Shown here in pieces: positions 11,830 to 24,300 of a stretch of 64,000 nucleotides of DNA. This DNA is from Ignelater luminosus (Eukaryota; Arthropoda; Insecta; Coleoptera; Elateridae). The notes beneath the pieces were generated by a model. That model saw nothing but the letters and a program-made list of their open reading frames with translations, made no database searches and had not been told where the DNA came from. Made by a program: the position numbers and the translations under genes. The stretch covers positions 1 to 64,000 of the forward strand of contig VTPC01000456.1 of assembly GCA_011009095.1 (NCBI GenBank), in the 5' to 3' direction. Within the stretch, counting starts at the first letter, position 1; the number at the start of each line of letters is the position of its first letter.

Positions 11830-14800
11830 TATTTTGGTATTGTTACTGAAGGATAAGAAAGCTTGATATTGGCGATATAATTATATAAAACTAATGCCCA
11901 CAACGCTTTTCTTGTTGTGCTTTTTTATATGATAGTTTGCGAAGACCTTGTACTAAGAGTTATTTAAATCCTCCACCTACGCGTGTTATCGTTCACGCAG
12001 CAATTCGATGGGTAATTCTTTTATAAACGTAAAAGAGCGCTACGTCGTTAATAACAGCGGATACGTTTCTGAACAAATAGCAAAAAATTACATCACAGTT
12101 TTTTGGCTTCCATATGCCTAAAATAGGGCCTCGAATTTTATATTCTGAAATTTAAAATTGAAAATCTTGTACGTTTATAAATTGGAAACAAGTACGTGTT
12201 AAGCGAGCCCAAAACTTCTTAGCAATTTTTTAGCTATAAACTACTGTAAAATTCTAAACAGGACCAATCAAATATTGATTGAACTTATACTGTTTATTTG
12301 TCAGATTATAACAGTCTCGTATAAAGAGCAATTATTACTTTATTAATAGTATCCTGTAAGCGACTAGGTCAACTTAGAAAACTCGATATTACATGAGCTA
12401 CACGTTACAAACAATTCTGGAAATACTTTTGACTCCCTTACTACACCTCCTACACAGTACAGTAAAGTAAATTAAATTTAAAAATAAATTAAAGCGTATA
12501 CAAGTGGTTTGGCAAATAACCACCAACATTAACTTACCGAACGAAAACAGATTTTCCAGGAAATACTTCATAATTCATAATTTTATATTTTGTATGCTAT
12601 CCTGAATATAACGGCAAGGGCTAAAGATTTAATTTATAAATTCTGAGAATTTTTTAAATTCCTTTAGAATGTTTGCGGTTTAGAAAAATGGAGAAAAACA
12701 AAGAGAGGTTAAAATGTGTTTTATGCTAAAGCATTTTATTGTGCTAAAATGATGTGCGTAGAAGTAAAGATGTTAAAAGATTTTACGTCAACATCGTTTT
12801 CATACCACGGATCTAATCCACTGAGAAGGGATTTTGTCTTGTAACGTTTTAATCCGCAGAAGCGCGTCGCTTTCAGAAATACCTTCACAAAAACTTCTAA
12901 ATTATTCACTGGATGCCAGAAGTCAGAAACATTATTTAATATTAATAATTTATTATATCTAGAGGCGTGCGAGCAAAAGACAAATCACTCAAGGACAGTT
13001 AAATTTATAGTGTCTGAACTGTTTTATGTATATGAAAATTATTCTAAATAGTGAGGACAGAGGATGCTTGGTTAATCTGGAAATGGCAGAGCAAGTCGGC
13101 GTACAATATTCAAAAGCCACAAAAAGACCTTTAGAATCTAGATGAACTAGAGGACCGACAGTCTGCTAGGACTGCGGACTATATGCGGAAGTTTTAGTCA
13201 AAATGAACGTCAGTATTACATTTTACATGTGATTTTAGTCTGCTGCTCGCGTTGGTTGTTCTGTAACTTTCCTAAAATCTCGTTCGTGTGTCTCTTTCAA
13301 ACGAGAATTCCAGAGGTAGACAAAGAGAGTATGTCGTGCTCATATGAAATATTTCCGTTGTTATTTTAACCATAGACACCACATTAGTTTACACATCTAA
13401 TTTAGGGTGGAATTATACGTACAGGTGTAAGTGGAAAGAGATGTTTCGAAGTTACAGCTGAATGTGTAGGGTTTTTATTAAATAATACTCTCTTTACTCC
13501 AAAAGCCTCGTAAAGTTGGGGGACCTCGCTTTAAACGCGGATATTAAGATAATTAGTTTCCAACTGATTATTATTTAATGTCCTTTTAGTATACGCATCA
13601 AAATGAAGGAGAGTTAATGTTTTTAATTAATATTTACTGAAATTTATGACATTAATATAAACGGAAAAAGCGGCAATTTATGTGAATTTCTTTAAAAACT
13701 CGTTACAGTAACTGTCAATATTTTAAACGAACACATATCAAATCCGATAACGAATTATTTTCAATTTACTAGAAGCATGCCAAGTTGTAACTCAAATAAA
13801 TTACGTTTCTGCCGAATATTGCAGCAGCAGAGTAAAGAAGTAATTTTAAAAGAATAAACTTGCGGCCTTCGTATGCCATAAGAATGTTGAGGAATACATT
13901 TCCCAAGAGTTCCGTATTCAAACGATCTTTAAAATAGTGCACTTTTATGGGACATTAGCTAGCGAGGCACGAACAGATACTGAAACATATTTAAATGGTG
14001 ACCTGCAACCTTACTATTACTTCTCTCCTACCAACCGACAGTATCTTTGTATGGTAGCGAGCAGAATATGATTCTGGAAAATACTGCAATATGCACAAGA
14101 GTTATTAAGAATATAAAATGTCACGACTCGCTAATAATAAACAGGCAACACGGAGCGGACCTGGAACAATGAATTTATAAAACGTTTGTTTCCGGGACAA
14201 GTAATCCCTCAGAATGAAACTCGAGGAAATACGTTTCCATATTTTGTTGCATTATGACAGGACCTTTTTATTAAGATCCTCTTTTACATCATGAGTTTTT
14301 TTTTGACTGAAAAATCCCGGCGAACCAACACTCAATTCATTATTAAAAATTTATTCCTTCTATATTAAAGTAATTTTTTTCTTTTATTTGGAAGGAAGTT
14401 GAATATTAAGGCCATTATCCTTTACGTTTTATGAAAGTTATTACCAGTGAAGGTATTTTTAATTTTTTTTCTCCTAAATAATCACGGAGATTTCAAAGGA
14501 ATTACTCGAAAGGGGAATTCTAAATAATCTCAATCGAGGTTTGGAAGCAAATCTAACTCGCCAATCAATTTTTTTTCAGTTCCAGGTATTACTAATTATA
14601 ATGAGTTAGTTGTTTTGGCCACAAATTGAGAAATAAACGTACTCGATCAGTTTTTACACTTGCACTAATGTAACTCTTGAACTGCAATCTGTAATAGGTA
14701 GTATAAATTGCAATTTCAATGTTTTGCACGACCGGCTATAAAGTGGACATTTTATAACTTGTTTGAACTTCGCGTATAATGCTGTCGAGTCTGATAGAAA

Positions 14801-15520
14801 GATCAAGAATCTTAAAAAGCGGATTATTTCGTCGTATCACTAACATTCGACCTACGCATTTAAGGAGGGATGCTACACGTACGCGTAGATCTGTTCACGT
14901 CATGCAGAACATTTCTAATTTTGTTTTATCTTCTAAATAGACAATTTCAGCAGAATTTAAAATCTTTTGAAATCAGAACTGAACGGTGGCGTTCGCTTTT
15001 TTTATCGTTGATTTTAATGAAATTATTTACATTAGAGGTAGAAGAACGTTGGATAAAGCTCTATAATTCAAAGAGGTCCTTGTTCAGTCAAAGATGTACA
15101 CTTTGATAATCCAACCAACGATTTTTTAATGTTTTGGCCAAAGTAACAAACGGCACAAATGCGGTTATAAAACCATATAGGAATTTTACGTTATTGTCAC
15201 TAGTCTTGTTTACGGCTTTAAATTGAACTTATAACCATGGAAGTGGAGCGAGTTCACTGCTGTCTTGCTGTTTCCTCTAGGACCAAACAGGCCAGGCTTT
15301 ATAATGATATTCGGCGTTCATTTTCCAAAATCCAATTTTTCCGTTTTAAGCTTATAGCGGCCTCCGCTGCTTCTCATGAGTAATCATCCTGACTTCTCCC
15401 TACTTTTTCTGATGAACCTAATTGATAGTTCAGTGTTAATCGGCAAGCCAAGAAAGGAAATTAAAAGCTCCAAAGCGACCGAGATCTGCAAGCACTGTTT
15501 CTGTATTTCTCATGTCTAAC
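11830..15520. other. AT-rich non-coding stretch
   Basis: No gene or element is recognised. The longest open frame (14870-15106, +, 78 codons) is not like a known protein. Composition is uniform AT-rich background. Confidence 0.5.
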
Positions 15521-15528
15521 TTTTTAAT

Positions 15529-15760
15529 TTACTTTGCTGTAGAATCACAGCCATCTGACCATAATTTCTGAAGGAGTGCCATAACTTTTGAAGGAGCATC
15601 GCGTGGTTGTCCGAAAAAGATCTCTCTATGCCTGATGCCTGGTTTAAAGCCCAAGGAGGGGGACTTTCTATATCTGTTTAGGATTTTACAGATAATAGGT
15701 CTTGGGATCCCCAAACGGTTAACACTGTCTAGAACTCTTCTTAATAAATTTCCATTTTTT
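15529..15760 (-). pseudogene. Possible Tc1-like transposase N-terminal helix-turn-helix
   Basis: The minus strand reads VNRLGIPRPIICKILNRYRK and then SLGFKPGIRHRE. A G(I/V)....(V/I)..(I/L)L.RYRE..S...+PG.GR pattern is the second helix and linker of the paired-like DNA-binding domain at the start of Tc1/mariner transposases. It runs 61 codons from a late Met to a stop, and no DDE domain is recognised downstream (15,240-15,530). If correct, it is a fragment only. The match rests on one short segment, so another HTH protein or chance is possible. Confidence 0.4.
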
Positions 15761-16559
15761 GCAAACTTAGTTTGACTTAATAGTTTTCGAGATTTTTATC
15801 GGTTGAATAAAACATTACAGGTTCCTGCTTAGTACTATCTTAATTTCCAAAAATGAAAAACATAATACATAGCTTTCATCTATTTAGTCCTGAAGACAAG
15901 CAAGATTTTATTACAGACTCTTGATCGATAGACTTTGTACAATTTTGAGACTTACCTTGTTGGTTTCCATCGTAGCATAAGGCAGAAGCTACTTCCGTTG
16001 TAAGCTGCAATTAAGTTGTAAGCTGCAAGTTATCAACTTGATCATTTCTAAGTATTTCCTGGGTCTTACAATATTTTCAGCTGAACATAAAGCACAGAAA
16101 AATAAAAGAATAGTTACAGATTCCATAAAAAGGAAGTCCGTCTATAAAAGATCGGCGTTTTCCACGAATTGATCATTTTTGGGCAATTTATTTCTATCGA
16201 ATGTTTAAATTTTCTCCAAGTCTGTTTGTTTTACTAATTTTTTCTCCTCAAAACATTTTTTGCCACTGTTCGTCATAGTTAGATCGGATAAACTCGGCAT
16301 TTCTGGAAATTGGCTTATGTTTTGAAAACCGACATCTGAAATCAAAAACTGTTTCGTTTTAAATGCCTCCACATACTTGCACTTTACTGGCATATAGATA
16401 TAGAGGTTATTTCAATTCTGGAGATTTTATCTGCTGCATGCGCTGCAATACAGCCTTAGTATGAAGTATTTTGGCCGGAATGTATTGCGACTTGTAAGAA
16501 CTAAGTTATGAGCTATAAACATTGCAATGCTATAGTAGAAAAGATTTTGGATCCGATCA

Positions 16560-17010
16560 GTAGGTTGAAATAAAAAACCATTGAGCTAAAGAAAATCGTC
16601 TTAGAACTATCTACCCTTATCGATGAGACACAGCAATATTCCATGCTCAACAATTTATAAACGCAAGGTGTGACTCAGAAATCTAATGAAAATGCTACTG
16701 AGATAGTGTATATGCACCGCATAGTTTCTAATCCTGATGGTTCACGGAAAAGACTGTTTTCCGGAAACATTATTGTTAAGCTGGTCGCGCGTCGCAGACG
16801 AGATGAACTTTTGCCTACGTTTAAGGCTAAAGTTGGAATGCAGATCGATGGGATATTGGCGACAATAACGAACACCTAACGCTGAAAAATAAATTACTGT
16901 TCAAATCCACTAGGACTAAAGCATCCAAGAACGGGTACAGATTCGTATGAACTCTGTCTTTACTCGAAAAAATGAAAAATTAAAAAGTGGTAACTTTAAA
17001 AATAAGTTGG
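16560..17010 (+). pseudogene. LINE ORF1 protein of the baculovirus-FP-like type
   Basis: Starts with a decayed coiled-coil end (LKKIVLELSTLIDETQQYS) and a degenerate QYSRRNNLEIQG-like step. An open frame at 16,670-16,879 follows, with NENATEIV, then the basic NIIVKLVARRRRDELL segment. A frameshift leads to NEHLTLKNKLLFKSTR and KNGYRF (16,869-16,950). This order (coiled coil, RNA-binding fold with an IVVKF.SR..R..LL strand, then VNE.LTP.NK.LL..A+ and (K/R)F(V/L)W) is that of ORF1p-like proteins of arthropod LINEs that share the FP-C domain. They bind element RNA. The frame is broken by stops and at least one shift. The next downstream coding remnant belongs to an RTE tail. Confidence 0.72.
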
Positions 17011-17029
17011 CCAATGATGTGTACCTATA

Positions 17030-17770
17030 GCTATTTGTAAGCCTTACAGATTACATAATAAGTAGAAATGAGGAAGAAGTAGAACAAATCATAACCGATC
17101 TTGCCCTGAACTCAAAGACCATAGGACTACAAATCACTTATGGGATAACAAAAATAATGTGAAACAGCCAAAGACAAATTCAGATAAACCAACAAACCAT
17201 AGAAAATGTTCATGAATATGTCTACCTTAGGCACCTCACTAAGTTGGGTAAACGAAATCAAATCAAACCACCGAGATGACAATGCAAATAAAACTTGGAT
17301 GATCGGCATTTAGAAAACTTAGTGAGATATTAAAAAACCAAGAAATACCAATGAGCTTGAAGAAAAAGGTATGGAGCACGTGCGTTCTGTCCGTAATGAC
17401 ATATAGCACAGAAACAATGGCACTAACACAAAAGCGCAAACAAATAAAAAACCCAACGTGCTATGGAGAGGGCATTAGTCTTACGGACCAAGTCCCAAAC
17501 ATAGAAATTAGTCGCTGCACAAAGGTCATAGACATTATAGAAAAAGTCCTTAAGTAAAAATGGAGAATCCAGAAGATTGGGTAAACCGACTTATACGATG
17601 GCGACCTAGGACATCAAAAAGAAATGTCGACAGACCACAGAAGAGATGGGCAGAGAACATCAAAGAGATAGTGGACAAAAACTGATGACAAGTTGCGCAA
17701 AATAAAGAAACTTAGCACAACTTAGAGAAGGCCTAATGTCCAGCAGTGAATGAGAAAGGGCAGAAAGAAG
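17030..17770 (+). pseudogene. RTE-type LINE: end of reverse transcriptase and C-terminal region
   Basis: From 17,037 the frame reads LFVSLTDYIISRNEEEVEQI, where a normal copy has the (F/Y)ADD catalytic box; here it has decayed to LTDY. Then ALNSKTIGLQI, a YVYL-like thumb, VWSTCVLSVMTYSTETMALT (the CVLPV(L/M)TYG.ETW motif), GISLTDQVPNIEISRCTKV, and finally RPRTSKRNVDRPQKRW and VAQN. This is the standard C-terminal order of arthropod RTE-like ORF2 proteins, whose enzyme copies element RNA into the genome. Several frameshifts and stops are present. Only the 3' half remains, as expected of a 5'-truncated insertion. It sits directly before a Jockey-type element of opposite orientation. Confidence 0.85.
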
Positions 17771-18054
17771 AAGGAGACAGATATTTCTAGTTCTAAATTA
17801 CTACAACACTATAGTTACTCTAAGATTTTATCTAGTGACTTATCTCAGTTTTTATTTGGGATCTCTTTTGCGTTAGGTCTTACGCACTCACAGCACTTTG
17901 CTTTGCTTTTTTTTCCCACATAGCTCCAGTGGCCTGGTTTTCTTAATTTCTGAATATTCATTTTCGATTTTCTGGTTTGAACGTATATTACTAATATTTC
18001 ACTGTGTTGTCTTGGTAACATAGTTTCTAGTTTATCAATAAATAAAGACAAAAA

Positions 18055-19681
18055 TTAAAACTGTCTCCCCACAAATAGAGTTTCAAAAATTTGGGCAATC
18101 ATTGACTATCGTACCTCCAGGCCTTCTAGTTTATGTTTTAGCCCGACGTGCCAAACTTTATCAAAAGCTTTAGCAACGTCAAGAAACACTGTTGTACTCA
18201 CTTTCTTACATTCCAAGGTCGTTTCGGTTAATCTTTGAACTTGCTCTACTGTGAGGGTCGTTTTCCTGAACCCAAACTGATGATCAGGGATTAATTTTTT
18301 TTTACGATTTCTGGTTTTCGTTTGATCAAGAAAAGCTTTCCAAACAGCTTTGATATCGCGGGAAAAAGTGAGATAGGTCTGTAAGATGCCACTTGGTTTG
18401 GTGTTTTTTCTAGTTTAGTGATCATCAGGATTTCTGCAATCTTCTACGTTCCTGGTACATTTCTCATTCTGAACGTGACATGTGTTCCTTTATCATTGCT
18501 GGATATATGATGCCATTTTCTTTATTTAATGTTTCTGTTAATTCTTCTATATTATTAGCTTTATTGGAATTTGGTTTGAAAGTTTCCTTGCCTCTATCTT
18601 CTCTAGCCCATGTGCCATTAGTTCTTTGAAACGGAGAGTTATGCTTAGTTGATATTTTCAGGTATTTTATGACTTTTTACAATGAATACACTGTTCTTTC
18701 ATTTGCTGTCAGTTCCCGCAAGTAAGTGCTGATTTTTTCATTTTTCCTCTCCATACTTTTTAGAAAGCTTTTTGAAGGTGATATTTAGTTTAGTTTCCTG
18801 TTGTTCTCTCGTACTGCCATTATCTTCTGGATTTTTTTCTTTCTTGTACCAGTTATTCTATTTCTAGTGTGAAATTTTTACAAAATGTTTCTTTCTTAAT
18901 TTTTGGGAATGCTATTTCAAGCTACGTTTTGAATCAGCTTAACAAATGCTTTTAGTTCTTCTTCTAGTTGTTCTTCTGTTTTTTATAAAACATTGAGTTG
19001 CATTTTTGCATTCATTTTAGTGTTAGAACTTTCTCAACCTCTATGTTTATTAGCTTAGTGTAGAATTTAGTTGTTTTTCTTTTATTTCGTCGCTTATTGT
19101 CATGATCAGAATCTAAGTCACGATTATCTTCTGACTTAATGTAGTTTGATGACAATCTTTTACTGATAAATAAGTCTAATATCTAGTATTTTCCTTCTGT
19201 CTACCTTAACTGTACGCTTCTCCATTTATAGTTTTGACGGCTTCCAATTACTTTTTACCTTTTGTAGAGCTCAATTATTTTTGGCATTGAAGTTGCCTCT
19301 CAAAATGAGTCTTTTGCCTAAGCTGTTTTGGAATTCTAAATAATCTTCCATTTTTTGGACCTTTATCTGGTGAGCAATAAACTGCTGATATAGCTATCAT
19401 GTTATTATTTGTATTTATTTTGACTGTTGTTGCCTGTAGTTTTTCACTTTTAAATTTTAGTTCTTTTGTATGTTTTATTGCAATCTTTATTATGAGTACA
19501 CTTTCCCCTCTTGCTGTGTTGTAGAGATGTGTACTTATATGTAGAATAACCTTTAAAAGAAACAGTTCTGTTTTGTTAAATGTGTCTTTACAATTAGGCA
19601 GATTTCTATGTTTTCTTCGTCAAGACATAGTAGAAGTATCCCATTGGCGTTCCAAAGAGCAATCCTTATTTCTTTAGTCAT
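18055..19681 (-). pseudogene. Jockey-type endonuclease and reverse transcriptase (ORF2) remnant
   Basis: The start is taken at the ATG at 19,681, giving MTKEIRIALWNANGILL, the standard opening of Jockey ORF2 (strand 1 of the APE-type endonuclease). The endonuclease body (19,640-18,750) is heavily broken. The reverse transcriptase begins near 18,390 with SYRPISLFPAISKLFGKL, then IPDHQFGFRKT and FLDVAKAFDKVWH at about 18,195-18,150, the motif A region with its first catalytic Asp intact. Recognition fades at QIFETLFVGRQF near 18,060; the YADD box is absent. The enzyme would nick target DNA and copy the element RNA in place. This copy cannot. Confidence 0.82.
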
Positions 19682-19959
19682 TTAGGCTTTGTTTTTGAGT
19701 ATTCACTCTCTTGATGCTTATCTCAATTTTCATCTAATTTTTTTCTAATTATTTTGTTTTCTTTTTCATGCTGTTCTAACTTTTCTAGAATGTTTTTGTA
19801 AAGTACTGTTTTCGTTAGTTTCACTTCTTGTGTTATCTTCTCGTAGGTTTGTTGCTATTTGAGCGTTGTCGTTCATCATAGATATTCTCTTTTTTGCTGT
19901 TGTATTACTTTTTATCTTGTTCTTCTTGTAACTCTTTTTCCTTCTCACTTCATTCTTTT

Positions 19960-20650
19960 CATTCTGCTTCTGTTTTGTGACCTCGCAACCTCTGTAGCTT
20001 GCAGGATGATCTTTCTGCAATTATTACATTTCGGTGTCGTTTGGGTAGGTTTTTCAACAATCCTTTGTAAAGTTATTACCTGTGCATCTGGCGCATCTTG
20101 ATGTCCGATTATAATATTTTTAAATGTGCTCAAAACTTTGACATTTCTTACATTCCGGAATTAACTTAGATTTTATAACGTGCTCTATTTTAACATTAAA
20201 TACTTATATCATTTTGGGATCAAAGATTTTCTTGACATCTTCACCGTTTTCAGATGTTAGCAATGAACATTGCTAGGAATTTTTTATCTATTTTGCTTAA
20301 TATGTTTATGGCTTCTAATATTTTAAAACCTTTACCTGATACGTCTGCTATTATTCCTTCTGGCTGATATGATGGGTGTGTTCCTTTGGCTATCACTCTT
20401 ATGGGTGAGGTATCCTTACTTTTATAGAAGTGCTAAGTCACATTCTTATTGGTGAATTCTTTAGTGATTTTCGTCTGTATTTTGCTGACTTCTAGTTAAT
20501 TATACAATACATCATATTTTTTGATATTTGAGACAACTATTGGTGGTGAAGGTTTTTCTTTCTTATCAAAATTTTGTGCTGTTGACTGGTTTTCGCTAGC
20601 GTTTAGTTCGTTGTAACTTTCGTCATCTGTTTGTGGGGATTCACGCAGTG
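19960..20650 (-). pseudogene. Jockey-type gag with zinc knuckles
   Basis: The 5' part reads KPSPPIVVSNIKKYDVL (about 20,580-20,500), followed by SPIRVIAKGTHPS..EGI, the (Y/F)RVVI+GLHP domain of Jockey gag proteins. Between 20,160 and 19,970, in shifting frames, come CKKCQSFEH, CARCTGNNFTKDC and CNNCRKDHPASYRGC: the three successive Cys-rich knuckles, ending in the (C)..C(G)G.H.A.(Y/F)+GC motif. The protein would bind and package element RNA. It is broken by at least three frameshifts and several stops. A basic region (19,766-19,960) follows and leads to the start of ORF2. Confidence 0.8.
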
Positions 20651-20704
20651 TCATTTTTTATGTGACTTTCCTTTTCCTATTTCTGTTATCTAGTCTACAT
20701 CTTT

Positions 20705-21345
20705 GTGTACTTGTTCTTCATCTGTATCTCATATTCGTTTTTTTCTTCTTCTTCTTTAAGCAATTGCGATAATAAAATTTTGAATTTGGTATTATCGGAT
20801 GCTTTTTGTATAGGTTCTATTGAAAAATGCCACTCTTCTGTTATTAATGTCGATCAATGTCATCTTCCGTTGGATATTCTTATCAATCAATCAATCTTGT
20901 CTTGTGCCGAACGAGCATTTAGCAATAATGCAATTCAATATTGCTTTAGAAAAGGTGATTACGACGCGGTTAATTCAAAACTGTAGCGTGTCGAATGGCA
21001 CAACATGCTTTGAATGTTTTCTTATGATATAATATAATTATAAGCAATTACAGTCGTTGTAGAAAGACCACTCGACATTATCCTTTTTGGTATTTTCTTC
21101 CAGTACTGTAAAGGTGATAAAGAAGAAGTGTAGATACCATAGAAAGTGAAAGCGTTATAGAAACAAACTGGATCACCTCACTCTTTGCTTACGGCAAGGG
21201 AGGTCTAAGTATTTGATTTCTAAAGACTTTAACAATCACATTAAATCAACTGAAGGCAATTTTGTTTGCAATCCTAAGAGAATGAGCTCATATGCTAAAT
21301 TTAAGAAAAATAATTCTAATGTGTCTTAACCAGCGTTGGCATTGC
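20705..21345 (+). pseudogene. Jockey-type endonuclease C-terminus and linker, plus strand
   Basis: The frame at 20,750-20,985 reads NKILNLVLSDAF, INVDQCHLPLDILIN and FRKGDYDAVNSKL, matching the end of a Jockey-type APE endonuclease: the LDL(V/I)LS strand, the D.(H/Y)HP catalytic region (here DQCHLP) and the F+KADY..L segment. After frameshifts, 21,130-21,330 gives KRYRNKLDHL, LRQGRSKYLISKDFNNHI and NPKRMSSYAKFKK, the linker before the reverse transcriptase. The reverse transcriptase itself is missing. It lies immediately beyond the 5' end of the minus-strand Jockey element, in the opposite orientation. Confidence 0.75.
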
Positions 21346-21349
21346 AAAT

Positions 21350-24300
21350 TCTAATTTGATGGCTTATCAAGATATTACGATCAACAAGTCGCAGGACATA
21401 GGTTTGCGTCCTATATGACTGTGGCTTCTAGATTGTAGGACTGTTGGGTATGACAGTAAATGAAAGCAAATCAAAGGAGCTTGTCATCACTTGACTCAAA
21501 CTAACTTGTGTTGCATTGCATACTTGCTCCTCGCTTCTGTGGGACCATGAGACTCTATCTTACGAAACTATTGCTAACCTCATGTCTCTCCAGCCGAGTC
21601 TAAGCCACTCACCATCCGCTTTTTAACACCAGCCTTAGACTTCTAAAACTCTACAATCGTTGAAGATTCCTTCTGCCTCTAAAATATCTCAACTTTTATT
21701 ATAGATGAATTAGTTATTAACTCTGAAAAATTCTGCCTACCACATCGCGCTTCCTTTATAGTTGAAAGTTCTTCAAATTTCAATAATTGAACATTGTGCT
21801 CTCCCTTTTGCCATTGATTGCTTTATTTCGTTTACGTTTTTAAGTAAATAACATGGTGTTAATTAAAAAGATGGCAGGATCCCATTTGTTGGATTGTTGT
21901 ATTTACAGTAAACGGTAGCTATGACTACTTTTATAGTCATCTGTAGGCTGTAGCTCAACTAGATTTTCAATAGATTAAAATATGTGTTGTTAATAAAGAC
22001 TTTAGAAACGTTGAACTTCAAATTAATCTTGATAATCATTCTTCTGCTTTCTGAAGGGATACGCAATCTTAATCTAAAAGGCTTTTCTTTGTGCTTACAA
22101 TTTGTTTACATCTACTAAATTTAGTTCTTTAATATCCTTCAATTTCTTTTTTATAATCTGATATTTAATTTTGCCAATTAACTCTTCAGGTAGTATTATT
22201 ATTGTTGTTAATTGAGAGGTAAAGTTCCGAAAAACGTATTAGAAAAATTGCACGTATTAAATTTCCCTTGAATTATTATTTGAAGAAAATTTAGTTGAAC
22301 CCCAAAATGTGTAAGACTTTAATTGTGAATTTGATATTATTTATAATTTACTTTTTTGAAATTACAAAATCACCAATATCTTGTTTCTTATTGCAGAATA
22401 TTCAGTGAAGAAGCAAAGCGCACCAGGTATGTACACTTGTAGAAAAATTACCATGTCGAAGTATCTTAAAAAAAATAAAAATTTTTATGAAATTTCCACA
22501 CACTTTGTGTCACCTTATAAAATTGACAAGACGACAATAAATTGCACCGAAGCAGTTTCAAATAGATGCCAGCGAAGTTTGATTATGTTGAAGTTGATTT
22601 AGAGCAAATTATTTTGTCAGATTCTCAAAAGGATGTGGGTTTTAGAGGTTGTCAGGGAGTAGCTTTGGCGTATTTGGTCAGTTTATTATTAAATTAGATT
22701 CACTTAAACAATTGATAATTCAGTAAATCGAGTTTACTCTATCGAACTCTTTTTCTGCGTTGTGTTTAAGATAATATTAGTTATCAAATTGGACTTTTAA
22801 CAGAAACGTCACACGAATTTTTAATAATTTAACCTATTGTTAGTACAAATATTGACACATCCGAGTAATTATATTTTTACAAAATTCAATATCACACTGG
22901 CAATTTTGTTGTTGTTCCCATTATCCTCTCTTTCTAGTATATTTACAATAGCATGCAACATTTACGCACAAAATCTAATTTTCCAGGAAAAAGACAAACA
23001 ACAAATTGTTAGCTTAGTAGAAGTACTGAATATATTTTAACAGCAAACCCATTTCCCATCCGCTGCCTATAGCAATAATGTTTGACCTGAATTATTAATA
23101 ACAATCAAGAGGATCACCACTTAGGCTTTAGTATTATCTCTAGAAATTCTGGTCGAGGAAGCTACAAGCAGAATATAGTAGCGAGAAACGGCATGGTAGT
23201 GTAATATTTTTTTTCCGTTGAAAATTGTTTGGAATTGATTTTTCCGTACCTGCATGGCTAGCTTTCATAAAGTATCTTGCGTTCGTATTCGGCGAGAAAA
23301 TTACGCGTATCCATTGACTTTATCTTTTCTCTTCCTTCTTTTAAAAGACTCAACGTTTTTCACTTAGGTATCCGCATTTTTCTCGTATACTATACCTACG
23401 GTTTTCGAGCTTCGGACAAATTTTAGGAAGGATATAAAACTCTTATATATTGAAAATGTGCGAACGGTGTTGTAACTCATGGTTGGTTGCGTCTTGCACC
23501 TCAATTTAATACATTCGTTCTTAAACTCGTAGAAACATATGTTCGGGAATAACAAGTGGTATTTTGAGAAATTACAGTCAATTTTGAAATGTAAAGTGCA
23601 GAAAATTTTATTCAACGGAAATTCCTTTCTCTAGAAAATAAGTTTTAAGTGTGGAAATTATGCAAGTGCTATAAAAGGAATAGTCTAAAAATATAAAGTG
23701 AGAAATCTGAAAGATAACTTATATAAGAAAGAGCAATTGTATAAAATGCTTCCATTCAAAATTCTGCGAACAAAAGTACGTCTACAACCATTTGTATTTT
23801 GTATAGAGACTTGCGGTCTTCACATTTCCGAGCGGAGGGTTTTACATAAATACTTACATTCTGCATGCGAGATTCCTTTTTATTCTTTATACGTGAATTG
23901 AAAGTAAATTGGAAAAGAAATTCTGTTAGAGTTTATTTACTGATATTTCAAATTTAGGGCGCTGTGGGGTGGACTGTCTAAAATGTTTATTGTCAAAATA
24001 TTGATTTTGTTAAAAGCTTTTTCGTCTTGTTCAATTCAGAGGATATATATAAAAGGAATAAAAACTATCAGGGATGCTTCTTTGTAATTAGGAAAGAGAT
24101 TTCTAAGGAAATCGAAAAATACTATACGATGCTTTCTGTTTCAAATGGGTTTCTCTCTTTTTTTCCTCCCTTTTTTTCGAAGCAACATTTTATGTGTGTC
24201 GAAACACATTAATTGGTTATAAAAACAGTACAGCAAATTTTGTTGTTTTTAAAATAAAATAAATAGAAAATCACAATTTCAAATCGAAACTTCTGCTTCT

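Larger units (their letters stand above)
7740..11830 (+). repeat. Degenerate repeat field of the GCCCGA family
   Basis: About 4 kb built from diverged copies of a module of roughly 40-60 bp: a TGCATAGCTTYCTTGAAGAA step, a short GTTAATGRAGGACAA-like run and an AAAGCCCGATY box. Boxes can be seen near 7,757, 7,954, 8,306, 8,398, 9,865, 9,930, 10,949, 11,500 and 11,695. Spacing is irregular, so the field is a decayed array rather than a clean satellite. Other material is mixed in: a 338-bp duplication at 8,635-9,145, a possible LINE tail at 9,600-9,790 and a GC-richer unexplained part at 10,000-10,800. Short open frames in it (for example 8551-8856 and 11197-11550, minus) are read through the repeat and are not taken as genes. 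Confidence 0.6.
18055..20650 (-). mobile_element. Jockey-type LINE, decayed and missing its 3' part
   Basis: Gag, endonuclease and the first half of the reverse transcriptase follow each other on the minus strand over about 2.6 kb. The 3' half of the reverse transcriptase (palm YADD, thumb) and a poly-A tail are not found below 18,055. This is unusual, since LINE copies normally lose the 5' end, and points to a later deletion or rearrangement. Many stops and frameshifts make it inactive. Confidence 0.8.
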
